DNA of 64,000 bases from Bacteroidota bacterium. GTDB lineage: Bacteria > Bacteroidota > Bacteroidia > Bacteroidales > GCA-2748055. Shown piece by piece: positions 29,496 to 39,464 of the stretch. The stretch covers positions 1-64,000 of the forward strand of contig JAHEEC010000002.1 in assembly GCA_024640885.1 (NCBI GenBank). The letters are read 5' to 3'. Every line of letters starts with the position of its first letter. Within the stretch, counting starts at the first letter, position 1. The translations under genes were made by a program, and so were the position numbers. The notes under the pieces were generated by a model, which searched no databases, was not told the origin of the DNA, and was given only the letters and a program-made list of their open reading frames with translations.

Positions 29496-29993
29496 ATGAA
29501 AAAAAGTGTCTTACCTTATGTGATGCTGGTGTCTGTGATCCTGACCGGTTGCGGATCCTCAATGAGGGTCTATTCGGACCTGGATGACCAGGGCAGGTTC
29601 GGGGAGTACGCCACCTATAGTTTCATGGAGTTTACGGATGGCAACAAAAAGACCATCCCGGGAATGGAGCTTGAACGGATCAGGGTGGCCGTTGCAAGGG
29701 AACTTGAGCAACGGGGATTGCATTTTGTGGAGAAAGAGGGCGATGTTTCCGTGCAGGTTACGGTCTATCATCGCCAGGCCATGGACAGATATTATGGTCA
29801 TCCCTGGAGATACACATACATGGAAAGGGCCATCTCGGTAGATATGTACGACAACCTGACCAGGAAACATGTGTGGCATTGTGCTGCTGTGGATGAACTG
29901 GAATATGATTCGGAGAGACGGGCAGAAGGGTTTCCGGAAGTGGTCGCAGAGATTTTCCGGAAATACCCGGTGCAGCCTGCAGCTGCGGGCTAG
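29496..29993 (+). CDS. DUF4136-like lipoprotein
   Basis: Lipobox MLVSVILTGCGSS; YSDLDDQGRFGEYATYSFMEF and C-terminal ISVDMYDNLTRKHVWHCAAVDEL typical of this family. Confidence 0.75.
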   Translation: MKKSVLPYVMLVSVILTGCGSSMRVYSDLDDQGRFGEYATYSFMEFTDGNKKTIPGMELERIRVAVARELEQRGLHFVEKEGDVSVQVTVYHRQAMDRYYGHPWRYTYMERAISVDMYDNLTRKHVWHCAAVDELEYDSERRAEGFPEVVAEIFRKYPVQPAAAG

Positions 29994-30138
29994 TACCTGT
30001 CAGCAGGTATTTTTGTCTAAATTGTAATTCATAAAAATTCACAAAGAACTGACAGGAAGGCCTTTGGTCCCGGCCATTATTTAGAATGACGCTCCCGAAT
30101 TCCATTTCCTTGGATTTTAATCCTGATTAACAATATTT

Positions 30139-31359
30139 TTGCAGCTATTAATTAGACTTAAACGGCTAGCGAAAATGAAGGAGATGAAGGGGAAATTCTT
30201 TATGTGGATAATTGGACTGGCACTTACTTTAACATCCGCGACCGGCCAGGAAACCCTGAACACTGCGGGCACAATGATGGAAAATGAGGAGGCACTTTCC
30301 ATTGGAGGTTACGGACAGATCGACTACAATCAACCTGTTGGATCGGGCGCTTATCAGAACGGCGGATTGGATGTGCACAGAATGGTCCTGATGTTCGGTT
30401 ATAAGTTTAATTCCAGAACACAGTTTGTTTCAGAAATAGAGTTTGAACATGTAAGGGAGGTATTTGTGGAGCAGGCCTTTCTTCAATATCAAATTTCTCC
30501 ATGGTTGAAATTCCGGGGAGGTTTGATGCTAATTCCCATGGGGATCATCAACGAATACCACGAACCCTCCACTTTTAATGGCGTCGAGCGTCCCAACCTG
30601 GACAATATAATTGTTCCTACCACCTGGCGTGAAATTGGAGCCGGCTTTACAGGCACCTTCCCGGTTGCGGCACTCTCTTACCAGGTCTATCTTGTAAATG
30701 GTTTTAACGGGTACGACGGGGCACCGAGACTGAGTGGAGCCAGCGGGTTCAGGAAGGGGCGCCAGAGGGGGGCGGAATCCTTTATAAGTACACCCAATGT
30801 GGCCATGAGGGTGAATTATTTTGGGATCCGGGGATTGCAGCTCGGGCTCTCAGGCTATGCCGGCAACACCCAGTCAACCCTCTATGATGGCGTCGACAAG
30901 GATGATGCCGCACTCATTGCCACAGCGGATTCCTCAGTGGTGGGCCTTGCCATGTTGGGAGCTGATGCCAGGTATCTCCATGGAGGACTTCAGCTGAGGG
31001 CCCAGTTCAATTACGGATTGGTCTCAAACAGCTCTGCATACAACGAATTCACTGGCAGTGACATGGGAAGTGCCATTGCAGGATGGTATGGCGAGGTGGC
31101 CTACAATTTACTCTATTCCCTGGAACAGTTCAATTCCGAACTGATCCCGTTCGTCAGGTTTGAACAATACAATACCCATGCATCGGTGGAGGCGGGTCTC
31201 GCAGCCGATCCCTCTTTCCAGCGATCCGATCTGACCATTGGCCTGGGATGGAAAATGGCAAAAGGGGCTATGCTGAAAGCGGATTACCAGATCTTCAACA
31301 GCAAGGGTTCTGATGATGCCCTTCGGCAATTCAATGCAGGTATAGCGGTTTGGTTTTAA
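30139..31359 (+). CDS. Outer-membrane porin-like beta-barrel
   Basis: Signal peptide from about MKGKFFMWIIGLALTLTSATGQ (true start probably 30175 or 30184); FNSRTQFVSEIEFEHVREVFVEQAFLQYQISPWLKFRGGLMLIPMGIINEYHEP; C-terminal aromatic VWF. Confidence 0.8.
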   Translation: MQLLIRLKRLAKMKEMKGKFFMWIIGLALTLTSATGQETLNTAGTMMENEEALSIGGYGQIDYNQPVGSGAYQNGGLDVHRMVLMFGYKFNSRTQFVSEIEFEHVREVFVEQAFLQYQISPWLKFRGGLMLIPMGIINEYHEPSTFNGVERPNLDNIIVPTTWREIGAGFTGTFPVAALSYQVYLVNGFNGYDGAPRLSGASGFRKGRQRGAESFISTPNVAMRVNYFGIRGLQLGLSGYAGNTQSTLYDGVDKDDAALIATADSSVVGLAMLGADARYLHGGLQLRAQFNYGLVSNSSAYNEFTGSDMGSAIAGWYGEVAYNLLYSLEQFNSELIPFVRFEQYNTHASVEAGLAADPSFQRSDLTIGLGWKMAKGAMLKADYQIFNSKGSDDALRQFNAGIAVWF

Positions 31360-31378
31360 CCTTTTATCTTCCGGCGAA

Positions 31379-31903
31379 GTGAAAATAGTCCTGATCGTTG
31401 CTGCACTCTTCACCATCTCAATGACAAGCTCAGATGAGCCCTGTTCATTAAAGAAAAGGGAGGGCAAAGAACTGGCCACCCTGTTTGGGGATGATCATCA
31501 TGTGGAAATCCTCCCTTTCACGGGGGATTTGACGTTGCAAACAGATCTGATCAGGAAGAATGATTGCCTTCATCTGGTATACAGGGATGAAGATGTGGCC
31601 GGGTATCTTCTTTCAACCAGTGCAAAAGGAAGATTTGATTATTTTGATTACAGCGTGATCTATTCAAAGGAGCTCAAGGTGCTTTACGTGATGGTCACAG
31701 TCTATCGGTCAGACCATGGTGCAGGAATATGCCAGAAGAAATGGCTGGAACAATTCGTGGGGTATCAGGGTGGAGCAATGTCCATCGGGAAGGAGATAGA
31801 CGCAGTATCGGGGGGTACAATTTCATCCGCCTCCATGGTTGATGATATACAACGCTGCCAGCAACTGATGCTCAGGTTAAGGGAGACCGGGCTGATCGGT
31901 TAA
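31379..31903 (+). CDS. Exported FMN-binding-domain-like protein
   Basis: Signal peptide; DAVSGGTISSASMVDDI resembles the DxxSGAT(S/T) covalent-FMN motif of RnfG/NqrC-type domains. Confidence 0.65.
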   Translation: MKIVLIVAALFTISMTSSDEPCSLKKREGKELATLFGDDHHVEILPFTGDLTLQTDLIRKNDCLHLVYRDEDVAGYLLSTSAKGRFDYFDYSVIYSKELKVLYVMVTVYRSDHGAGICQKKWLEQFVGYQGGAMSIGKEIDAVSGGTISSASMVDDIQRCQQLMLRLRETGLIG

Positions 31904-31918
31904 CAGTTCACGGTGTGA

Positions 31919-32698
31919 TCAACTCCCTTCTCCATGATCCCGGTGATCATCCTTTTTTCGCCCGAGCCTGAAATCACTTCTGACGAAATTTATAAAGTCC
32001 CGGTTCAATCTTCTGCTCTCCTCCCGGGGCATGCTCAGAAAGCGCCTGAGTAACCGGTTGTCGATCAGTTCCGTTACCAGGAACAGCTCACATAATGTAA
32101 TGAACAGATCCTTCAGGTCAAAAGTATAGAATGGTTTGATGGTTATGTAATCCAGTGACCCTCCCCAAACGGCATTGTCAATAAGGTTGGCTGCGAGTCC
32201 GGCCATGAACAGGTGGATAAAACCATTGATCCAGAAGCTGTTTCTTTTCCGTTGTACATAGAAACGCCACATCTCGATAAAAAGCACACCGATCAAACTG
32301 AAAAGGATAATGTTCACAAGGTGGGATCCCTTATTAAAGCCCAGCAGCACCCAGAGGTATGAACCCAGTGTATTTTGAGTGGGCTCTATATAGAATACCG
32401 GTTCGATCAAAGGAACAGAGATGGATTCCCACTGCAGGGAGAAGAGGTAGATCTTGATCGCCTGGTCAATGGCCACTGCAACAAACAGGAAGATCCAGTT
32501 GATCCCTTTCTTTACCCTGAAAAGGCGGTCCAGGGTGGTAGCCACAGCGGCTATCAAACCGAGGAAAAGGGCGGGCAACAGAAAAAATTTCCAGAGGTAT
32601 TCCATGTCTGTCACCTTATGCGCCAGGGCATAAATCACCATCACGACCAGCCAGATCAAAAAAAAGATAGATATATTCCTGAAGTATTTTCGGGCCAT
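31919..32698 (-). CDS. LspA (signal peptidase II)-like membrane protein
   Basis: Start set to MARKYFRN; VAIDQAIKIYLF, AANLIDNAVWGGSLDYI, TFDLKDLFIT resemble LspA blocks with both Asp positions present. Confidence 0.6.
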   Translation of the reverse strand: MARKYFRNISIFFLIWLVVMVIYALAHKVTDMEYLWKFFLLPALFLGLIAAVATTLDRLFRVKKGINWIFLFVAVAIDQAIKIYLFSLQWESISVPLIEPVFYIEPTQNTLGSYLWVLLGFNKGSHLVNIILFSLIGVLFIEMWRFYVQRKRNSFWINGFIHLFMAGLAANLIDNAVWGGSLDYITIKPFYTFDLKDLFITLCELFLVTELIDNRLLRRFLSMPREESRRLNRDFINFVRSDFRLGRKKDDHRDHGEGS

Positions 32699-32785
32699 GG
32701 GAGCAAGGAATCTGTGGGGCGAAAATAGTGAAATTTGGATTAATAAAAATCTTTGCTTTAATTTGATCTTCATTAAGATTGGAGA

Positions 32786-32845
32786 ATGACAACGATTCGC
32801 ACATACTGGTGGTGGCAACTTAATTTCCGAATAGCCGGAGAATAG
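32786..32845 (+). CDS. trpL: Putative trp leader peptide MTTIRTYWWWQLNFRIAGE
   Basis: ATG at 32786, three consecutive TGG codons at 32807-32815, TAG at 32843-32845; lies just upstream of a terminator and trpE. Confidence 0.8.
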   Translation: MTTIRTYWWWQLNFRIAGE

Positions 32846-32872
32846 GTTCAGCCCCATTGTGCGATATGATAC

Positions 32873-32908
32873 AAAAGGCTTCCACTTCGGCGGAAGCCTT
32901 TTTTTTAT
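32873..32908 (+). terminator. Intrinsic terminator/attenuator in the trpE leader
   Basis: AAAAGGCTTCC-acttcggc-GGAAGCCTTTTTTTT. Confidence 0.88.
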
Positions 32909-32958
32909 GCCAATGATGGTAATGTAAGAATTGGAATTGATCATTAAAACCCGGGAAG

Positions 32959-34377
32959 ATGGAAAAAGTACCTGTCACCATTGAACGAAGAAAGATCCTG
33001 GCGGATATCATCACGCCGGTTAGCATCTATTTAAAAGTGAGGGATGTATTCCCAAACGCGCTTTTGCTTGAGAGTTCTGATTATCATAGCAAGGAGAACT
33101 CATTTTCCTTCATATGCATGGATCCAAGGGCCGAGTTCATGGTCTCAGAAGGAGAGGCTACCCTTCAATTGCCGGGTCGTCAACCGGTAAAAACCGCGGT
33201 GACAAAGGAAAATGATGTGGTTCGCCAGTTAAATGAATTCATCTCCGCTTTTGAGATTGACCAGGGGGGTGAAGCAATGATGGTGGATGGGGTTTTCGGA
33301 TACTGCACCTACGATGCGGTCCGGTATTTTGAAGAGATCAGGTTGCACTCAGTGCTTCCGGAAAAAGAGGTGATCCCCGAGGTGCGCTATAATTTTTTCA
33401 GGTTTGTGCTGGCCATCAACCACCTTACCAATGAGCTGACCTTATTCGAAAACATCATCAATGGTGCCGAGAGCGGGATAGACCGGGTAACCACCCTGCT
33501 TCACAACAGAAATATCGCCACCTATGGGTTTGACGTTTCCAGGGATGAGACCTCCAACCTGACCGATGAAGATTTCAGGCAGATGGTGACCAGGGGCAAA
33601 GCACATTGCTTCAGGGGAGACGTGTTCCAGATCGTCCTCTCAAGGCAGTTTAAACAGGAATTTACGGGCGATGAATTTAACGTCTACAGGGCATTGCGAT
33701 CCATTAATCCATCCCCATACCTTTTCTATTTCGATTATGGGAGCTACAGGCTCTTCGGATCGTCTCCCGAATCCCAGATCGAGGTGAAGGGGGGAAAGGC
33801 CTATATCAACCCCATCGCAGGAACCTTCAAGCGTACCGGAAACGATCGAGAGGACCAGGAACTGGCCATGAAGCTTTCCAAGGACGAAAAGGAGAATGCG
33901 GAACATGTGATGCTGGTGGACCTGGCCAGGAATGACCTGAGCCGGACCACACAGAAGGTAACCGTGGAGGATTACAGGGAGATCCATTTTTACTCCCACG
34001 TGATCCATATGGTATCCAAGGTGTCGGGCGAGCTTCCCGAAGATGCGGATACAATCAGGATCATGGCCGAATCATTCCCGGCCGGCACACTTTCAGGTGC
34101 GCCCAAGTACAGGGCCATGGAATTGATCGACCAGTATGAAGGAAAGAGACGGGGCTATTACGGGGGGACCATCGGATTTATCAGGTTCAACGGGGATATT
34201 AACCATGCCATCATGATCCGCTCATTTCTTTCCCGTGACCATACACTCTACTATCAGGCCGGTGCCGGTATTGTATCCGAGTCGACCGAGGAGGGTGAAT
34301 TGCAGGAGGTAAACAACAAGCTTGCGGCATTAAAGTCGGCCATATCAATGGCCAGGAAAATGAACAAAGTTAATTAG
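32959..34377 (+). CDS. trpE: Anthranilate synthase component I
   Basis: Chorismate-binding domain: QIVLSRQF, LFGSSPESQIEV, INPIAGTFKRTG, HVMLVDLARNDL, FPAGTLSGAPKYRAMELI. Confidence 0.96.
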   Translation: MEKVPVTIERRKILADIITPVSIYLKVRDVFPNALLLESSDYHSKENSFSFICMDPRAEFMVSEGEATLQLPGRQPVKTAVTKENDVVRQLNEFISAFEIDQGGEAMMVDGVFGYCTYDAVRYFEEIRLHSVLPEKEVIPEVRYNFFRFVLAINHLTNELTLFENIINGAESGIDRVTTLLHNRNIATYGFDVSRDETSNLTDEDFRQMVTRGKAHCFRGDVFQIVLSRQFKQEFTGDEFNVYRALRSINPSPYLFYFDYGSYRLFGSSPESQIEVKGGKAYINPIAGTFKRTGNDREDQELAMKLSKDEKENAEHVMLVDLARNDLSRTTQKVTVEDYREIHFYSHVIHMVSKVSGELPEDADTIRIMAESFPAGTLSGAPKYRAMELIDQYEGKRRGYYGGTIGFIRFNGDINHAIMIRSFLSRDHTLYYQAGAGIVSESTEEGELQEVNNKLAALKSAISMARKMNKVN

Positions 34378-34378
34378 C

Positions 34379-34957
34379 ATGCAAATGAAAATACTGGTGC
34401 TGGATAATTACGATTCTTTCACATACAACCTGGTTCAGTACATCGAGCGGGTGACGGGCACACCGGTGGATGTCAGGCGGAATGACCAGATTCCCCTGGC
34501 GGATGTGAAAGCCTACGATAAGATACTGATCAGCCCGGGCCCTGGAATTCCCATCGAGGCCGGGATTTCCCTGGACCTGATCAGGGCCTACGGGGCAACC
34601 AAAAGCATCCTGGGTGTTTGCCTCGGCCACCAGGCCATCGCCGAGGCTTATGGTGGATCCATTGTGAACCTGGAAAGGGTCTACCACGGGGTAACGGGAC
34701 AGATGCGGCAGGTAATTCCGGGCGATTACCTTTTTGAGGGGGTCCCGGTGGAATTTGATGCCGGGCGATATCACTCCTGGGTGGTCCAGCGCCATACCCT
34801 TCCTGGCGATCTGGAAGTCACCGTGGAGAATGATGAGGGTTTCATTATGGCCATCAGGCACCGGGCCCATGATGTAAGGGGGGTGCAGTTTCACCCCGAA
34901 TCGGTACTTACAGAATATGGGGGGAAGATGATCCTGAACTGGATTAAAGACCATTAG
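34379..34957 (+). CDS. trpG: Anthranilate synthase component II (glutamine amidotransferase)
   Basis: LDNYDSFTYNLVQY, ISPGPGIP, GVCLGHQAIAEAYGG, VQFHPESVLTEYG. Confidence 0.95.
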   Translation: MQMKILVLDNYDSFTYNLVQYIERVTGTPVDVRRNDQIPLADVKAYDKILISPGPGIPIEAGISLDLIRAYGATKSILGVCLGHQAIAEAYGGSIVNLERVYHGVTGQMRQVIPGDYLFEGVPVEFDAGRYHSWVVQRHTLPGDLEVTVENDEGFIMAIRHRAHDVRGVQFHPESVLTEYGGKMILNWIKDH

Positions 34958-35014
34958 TGGATCACAAAATTTGAATTGGATCACAGGTTGATTTACGCCT
35001 GTAAAAAATAGCTT

Positions 35015-36007
35015 ATGAAAGAGACACTGCAATATTTATTTGACCATAAGACCCTTGGAAAGGAGGATGCCAAACTGATCCTTAGAAATATGGCCGAGGG
35101 CAGGTACAATGATTCTGAGATGGCCGCATTTATCTCTGTCTACCTGATGCGAAGCATCACCGTGGAGGAGTTGACGGGTTTCAGGGATGCCCTGCTGGAA
35201 CTGTGCACACCCGTAGATCTTTCAGAATTTAATGCCATTGATGTATGCGGTACCGGTGGTGATGAAAAGAATACCTTCAATATATCCACACTCACCTCTT
35301 TTGTGGTGGCCGGGGCAGGGGAGAAGGTGGCCAAACATGGCAACTACAGTGTCTCTTCGGCCTGCGGATCATCCAATGTGCTGGAATATTTCGGTTACTC
35401 CTTTTCAAGTGATACAGCGCGGTTAAAAAAAGAGATGGACCGGTATAATATTTGTTTCTTGCATGCCCCCCTATTTAACCCGGCCATGAAAAATGTGGCA
35501 CCTGTTCGCAGGAGCCTCCGGATCAAGACATTTTTCAATATGCTTGGCCCAATGGTAAATCCCTCCAACCCTGCCAATCAACTTGTAGGCGTGTTCAGCC
35601 TTGATGTGGCCAGGTTGTATCACTACCTTTACCAGGAATCGGACAAACAATATTGTATTATCCACTCGCTGGACGGGTATGACGAGATTTCACTCACCGG
35701 GGGATTCAGGGCCCTTACCCGTCAGACCGAAAGAACCTATATGCCGTCTGACATGGGACTTGACCGGGTATCTCCCCGGGAGATTTTTGGCGGCAACACC
35801 GTGGAGGAGGCTTCGGATGTCTTCCTGAAGATCCTGGAAGGGAAGGGGACCCGGGCCCAGAATGATGTGGTGGTGGCAAACGCAGCCATGGCCCTCAATT
35901 GTATGGATGAAACCAGGGGGATCGAAACGTGCATGGACCGTGCCAGGCAATCCCTGGTCTCGGGATCTGCGTTGAAAAAATTTAAAAACCTGGTAAGCAA
36001 TAAGTAG
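35015..36007 (+). CDS. trpD: Anthranilate phosphoribosyltransferase
   Basis: DVCGTGGDEKNTFNIST, KHGNYSVSSACGSSNVLEYFG, LGPMVNPSNPANQLVGVF. Confidence 0.96.
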   Translation: MKETLQYLFDHKTLGKEDAKLILRNMAEGRYNDSEMAAFISVYLMRSITVEELTGFRDALLELCTPVDLSEFNAIDVCGTGGDEKNTFNISTLTSFVVAGAGEKVAKHGNYSVSSACGSSNVLEYFGYSFSSDTARLKKEMDRYNICFLHAPLFNPAMKNVAPVRRSLRIKTFFNMLGPMVNPSNPANQLVGVFSLDVARLYHYLYQESDKQYCIIHSLDGYDEISLTGGFRALTRQTERTYMPSDMGLDRVSPREIFGGNTVEEASDVFLKILEGKGTRAQNDVVVANAAMALNCMDETRGIETCMDRARQSLVSGSALKKFKNLVSNK

Positions 36008-36008
36008 G

Positions 36009-36788
36009 ATGAATATACTGGATACCATTGTGGAACACAAGCGGGTAGAGGTGCTGAAACGAAAGCAGAAAAGACCCATTACAAACCTTGAAACATTCCC
36101 CTTTTATGGAAGAAAGAGCAATGTGGTTGACCGGGGGATCCTGAATGAGAGGCCTGGGATCATTGCTGAATTCAAGCGAAAATCTCCATCCCGTGGAGAG
36201 ATAAATATGAATGCAGACCCTGTGCAGGTGGCCGGTGCATACCAGCAGGCCGGGGTCTCGGCTATGAGCATTCTTACCGACCGGGATTTTTTTGGAGGAT
36301 CGTTTACCGACCTGCAACGGGTGAGGGAATCTTATCCCGGCCTGGTCCTGTTGAGAAAGGATTTTATTATAGAGGCATACCAGCTTCATGAAGCAAGGGC
36401 TTACGGGGCCGACATGGTCCTGTTGATCGCAGCAATCCTGGAAAAGAGTGAGGTCGCCGAGCTGGCGCTGGAAGCAGAATCACTGGGCCTGGGAGTGCTA
36501 TTCGAGGTCCACAGCGAGGAGGAACTTGAAAAATTCCACCCCTCCATTGGATTTGTCGGTGTTAACAACAGGGATCTGAAAACCTTTCAGGTGGATACTG
36601 AACGGAGCATGGCCCTTGTTGGCCGGATGCCCGGGGGGATTATTCCTGTATCTGAAAGCGGGCTGGGTAACGCCCGGGAAATTAGAAGGTTGTGGAAAGC
36701 AGGTTTCAGGCTTTTCCTGATGGGAGAATCATTTATGAAGGAGGAGGATCCCGGCAGGGCCTGTGGAAAATTCATGGAGAAGCTGTAA
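36009..36788 (+). CDS. trpC: Indole-3-glycerol phosphate synthase
   Basis: IIAEFKRKSPSRG, SILTDRDFFGGS, LLRKDFIIEAYQ, VGVNNRDLKTFQVD, SESGL. Confidence 0.96.
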   Translation: MNILDTIVEHKRVEVLKRKQKRPITNLETFPFYGRKSNVVDRGILNERPGIIAEFKRKSPSRGEINMNADPVQVAGAYQQAGVSAMSILTDRDFFGGSFTDLQRVRESYPGLVLLRKDFIIEAYQLHEARAYGADMVLLIAAILEKSEVAELALEAESLGLGVLFEVHSEEELEKFHPSIGFVGVNNRDLKTFQVDTERSMALVGRMPGGIIPVSESGLGNAREIRRLWKAGFRLFLMGESFMKEEDPGRACGKFMEKL

Positions 36789-36812
36789 TGGCTGCTGGAA
36801 AATGAAATAGAA

Positions 36813-37475
36813 GTGGAGCAATCATTGAAAATAAAGGTGTGCGGCCTGCTTTTTCCGGGAAACATTGAAGAGGTGTGTGCCCTTGAGCCCGATTTTGCCG
36901 GATATATATTTTACCCCGGCTCCGGGCGGTATGTGGGAAAGAGGCCCGATCCCTCCATTTTCAGCATCCCCGGAAAGTCCACCCTGAAGGTGGGTGTCTT
37001 TGTCAATGAGGAGATCGGAAGCCTGATAAAGATCTTTGAAATGTTCCGGCTGGACCTGGTGCAATTGCATGGTTCAGAATCCCCGGGATATTGCATGGCC
37101 CTGAAAGAGGCAGGAATACGGGTGATCAGGTCCGTTAATCCTGAGACCGCGGGACATGACCCTGGACCCGGGGACCATTGGGATGGGGTAAATTACCTTC
37201 TTTTTGATACTCCCGGGCCCGGATTCGGGGGCACGGGCCGCAAGTTTGAGTGGAAATTGCTGGAGGGGCTCCACATTCCGATTCCATTTCTGCTTGGAGG
37301 AGGGATTGGCCCGGGTGATGCGGAGGCCATCCGGCAGGTGAGTCACGGAAAATTATTGGGGGTGGACGTAAACAGCAGGTTTGAGTTGTCACCGGGTCTT
37401 AAAGATGCGGGCCTGCTTGGGAAATTTATTGCTGAAATAAGGAGATCACACATAGGATTAATCGAAGAGACATGA
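36813..37475 (+). CDS. trpF: Phosphoribosylanthranilate isomerase
   Basis: [52 protein letters not shown] start at 36813. Confidence 0.93.
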   Translation: MEQSLKIKVCGLLFPGNIEEVCALEPDFAGYIFYPGSGRYVGKRPDPSIFSIPGKSTLKVGVFVNEEIGSLIKIFEMFRLDLVQLHGSESPGYCMALKEAGIRVIRSVNPETAGHDPGPGDHWDGVNYLLFDTPGPGFGGTGRKFEWKLLEGLHIPIPFLLGGGIGPGDAEAIRQVSHGKLLGVDVNSRFELSPGLKDAGLLGKFIAEIRRSHIGLIEET

Positions 37476-38653
37476 GTTTTGAAGTCGATCAGAAAGGATT
37501 TTACGGGGAATTTGGAGGGGCATATGTCCCGGAAATGCTCTATCCTAACATCAAAGAACTGGAAGAGAATTACCTGAAAATCATTGAATCGGAACAGTTC
37601 AATAATGATTTCAGGATGCTGCTGAAGGATTATGCAGGCCGGCCCACCCCTTTGTTCAGGGCCCAACGCCTGTCGGAGCATTTTGGAACGAACATCTACC
37701 TCAAGAGGGAGGACCTGAATCACACCGGGGCCCATAAAATCAACAACACCATCGGGCAGATCCTGGTGGCCAGACACCTGGGAAAGAGAAGGATCATTGC
37801 AGAAACGGGAGCCGGGCAGCATGGCGTGGCCACTGCCACAGTATGTGCCCTGATGGGGCTGGAATGCATCGTTTACATGGGTGCGTTGGATGTGGAACGG
37901 CAATCGCCCAATGTGAAAAAGATGAAAATGCTGGGGGCCGAGGTGATTGCCGTTCACAGCGGTAACAAAACCCTGAAGGATGCCACCAATGAAGCAATCC
38001 GCGACTGGATCAATCATCCTGTGGAGACCCATTATATCATCGGCTCTGTGGTGGGCCCGCACCCCTATCCTGATATGGTGACCCGTTTTCAGTCGGTGAT
38101 CTCCGAGGAGATCAAGGTCCAGCTTGCCGAAAGGACGGGACGGGACTATCCCGATTACCTGGTCGCATGTGTGGGGGGCGGAAGCAACGCTGCCGGGGCC
38201 TATTATCATTACCTGGCCGATGAAAGGGTACGCCTTATCTCTGCAGAGGCAGCAGGAAAGGGCCTTGAGAGCGGCATGACCGCTGCCACTTCCCTGCTGG
38301 GAAGATCCGGGATCATCCATGGAAGCAGGACCCTGTTGATGCAGGATGAGGACGGACAGATCACTGAACCCTATTCAATTTCAGCAGGGCTGGATTATCC
38401 CGGGGTGGGGCCGCTCCATGCATGGCTTGCAAAGACGGGCCGGGCAACTGTGTATGCTGCCACCGATGAGGAAGCCCTGCAGGCCGCATTGCTCTGCACC
38501 CGGAAAGAGGGTATCATCCCTGCCCTTGAGACGGCCCATGCCCTGGCCGTCCTCGAAAAAATCGAACCGGGGAGGGAGGAAAATGTGGTGGTCAATCTTT
38601 CGGGAAGGGGTGACAAGGATATGGAAACCTATATCGATAAACTTGGTTTATAG
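37472..38653 (+). CDS. trpB: Tryptophan synthase beta subunit
   Basis: [57 protein letters not shown]. Confidence 0.97.
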   Translation: MSFEVDQKGFYGEFGGAYVPEMLYPNIKELEENYLKIIESEQFNNDFRMLLKDYAGRPTPLFRAQRLSEHFGTNIYLKREDLNHTGAHKINNTIGQILVARHLGKRRIIAETGAGQHGVATATVCALMGLECIVYMGALDVERQSPNVKKMKMLGAEVIAVHSGNKTLKDATNEAIRDWINHPVETHYIIGSVVGPHPYPDMVTRFQSVISEEIKVQLAERTGRDYPDYLVACVGGGSNAAGAYYHYLADERVRLISAEAAGKGLESGMTAATSLLGRSGIIHGSRTLLMQDEDGQITEPYSISAGLDYPGVGPLHAWLAKTGRATVYAATDEEALQAALLCTRKEGIIPALETAHALAVLEKIEPGREENVVVNLSGRGDKDMETYIDKLGL

Positions 38654-38664
38654 GAGGCACAGCA

Positions 38665-39441
38665 ATGAACAGAATTGATCAGTTATTCATTGAGAATTCA
38701 AAGGAGATCCTCTCCGTCTATCTCACGGCCGGTTTCCCTGGCCTGAATGATACCCCCGCCCTGTTGAGGGCCTTGCAGGACAACGGATGCGATATGGTTG
38801 AGATCGGGATCCCATTTTCAGACCCACTGGCCGATGGGCCTGTCATTCAGCAAAGCAGCCACCAGGCCCTGGAGAACGGGATGAATCTGAAACTGCTTTT
38901 CAGCCAGCTTGCAGGGATCCGGGCCACGGTCAGGATTCCCCTGGTGATGATGGGTTACCTCAATCCGGTGCTGCAGATGGGGATGGAACCATTCCTGGAG
39001 AATTGCCGCAACGTAGGGGTCGATGGTGTGATCATTCCGGATTTGCCTCCCGATGAATATGAGACCCGTTACCATGGAATGTTCCGGGAATACGGGATAT
39101 TCAATATCCTTTTAATTACCCCGCAAACCGGAGACCAGCGCATCCGCAAGATCGCCGGGCTCTCACAGGGTTTCATATATATGGTGGCCGATGCATCAAC
39201 TACAGGAACGAAATCGGCTATTGGTCAGCACCAGGTTTCATACTTCCGGCGCATCAAAGAGATGGAACTGCCCAGGCCCGCTTTGATAGGATTCGGTATT
39301 TCCAGCCATGAGACATTCATGACCGCTTGTGGGCATGCCAGGGGGGGGATTATCGGAAGCGCATTTATCAAGGCCATTGGGGGACCCGGGTCACTTGAGA
39401 ATAAAGTTAAGGATTTTATCCGGTCGGTTCGAATGGGGTGA
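38665..39441 (+). CDS. trpA: Tryptophan synthase alpha subunit
   Basis: DMVEIGIPFSDPLADGPVIQQSS, GVIIPDLPPDEY, IGFGISSHE. Confidence 0.96.
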   Translation: MNRIDQLFIENSKEILSVYLTAGFPGLNDTPALLRALQDNGCDMVEIGIPFSDPLADGPVIQQSSHQALENGMNLKLLFSQLAGIRATVRIPLVMMGYLNPVLQMGMEPFLENCRNVGVDGVIIPDLPPDEYETRYHGMFREYGIFNILLITPQTGDQRIRKIAGLSQGFIYMVADASTTGTKSAIGQHQVSYFRRIKEMELPRPALIGFGISSHETFMTACGHARGGIIGSAFIKAIGGPGSLENKVKDFIRSVRMG

Positions 39442-39464
39442 GGGTCGGATGGAGTTCCGGGAGG

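Noticed and set aside
34370-35032. 220-aa minus-strand ORF opposite trpG
   Set aside because: Shadow ORF; trpG motifs on the plus strand are unambiguous.
36789-36812. Possible regulatory element between trpC and trpF
   Set aside because: Only 24 bp, with no hairpin; trpF simply begins with GTG at 36813.
37343-38320. 325-aa minus-strand ORF across trpF/trpB
   Set aside because: Antisense of highly conserved trp genes; composition typical of shadow ORFs.
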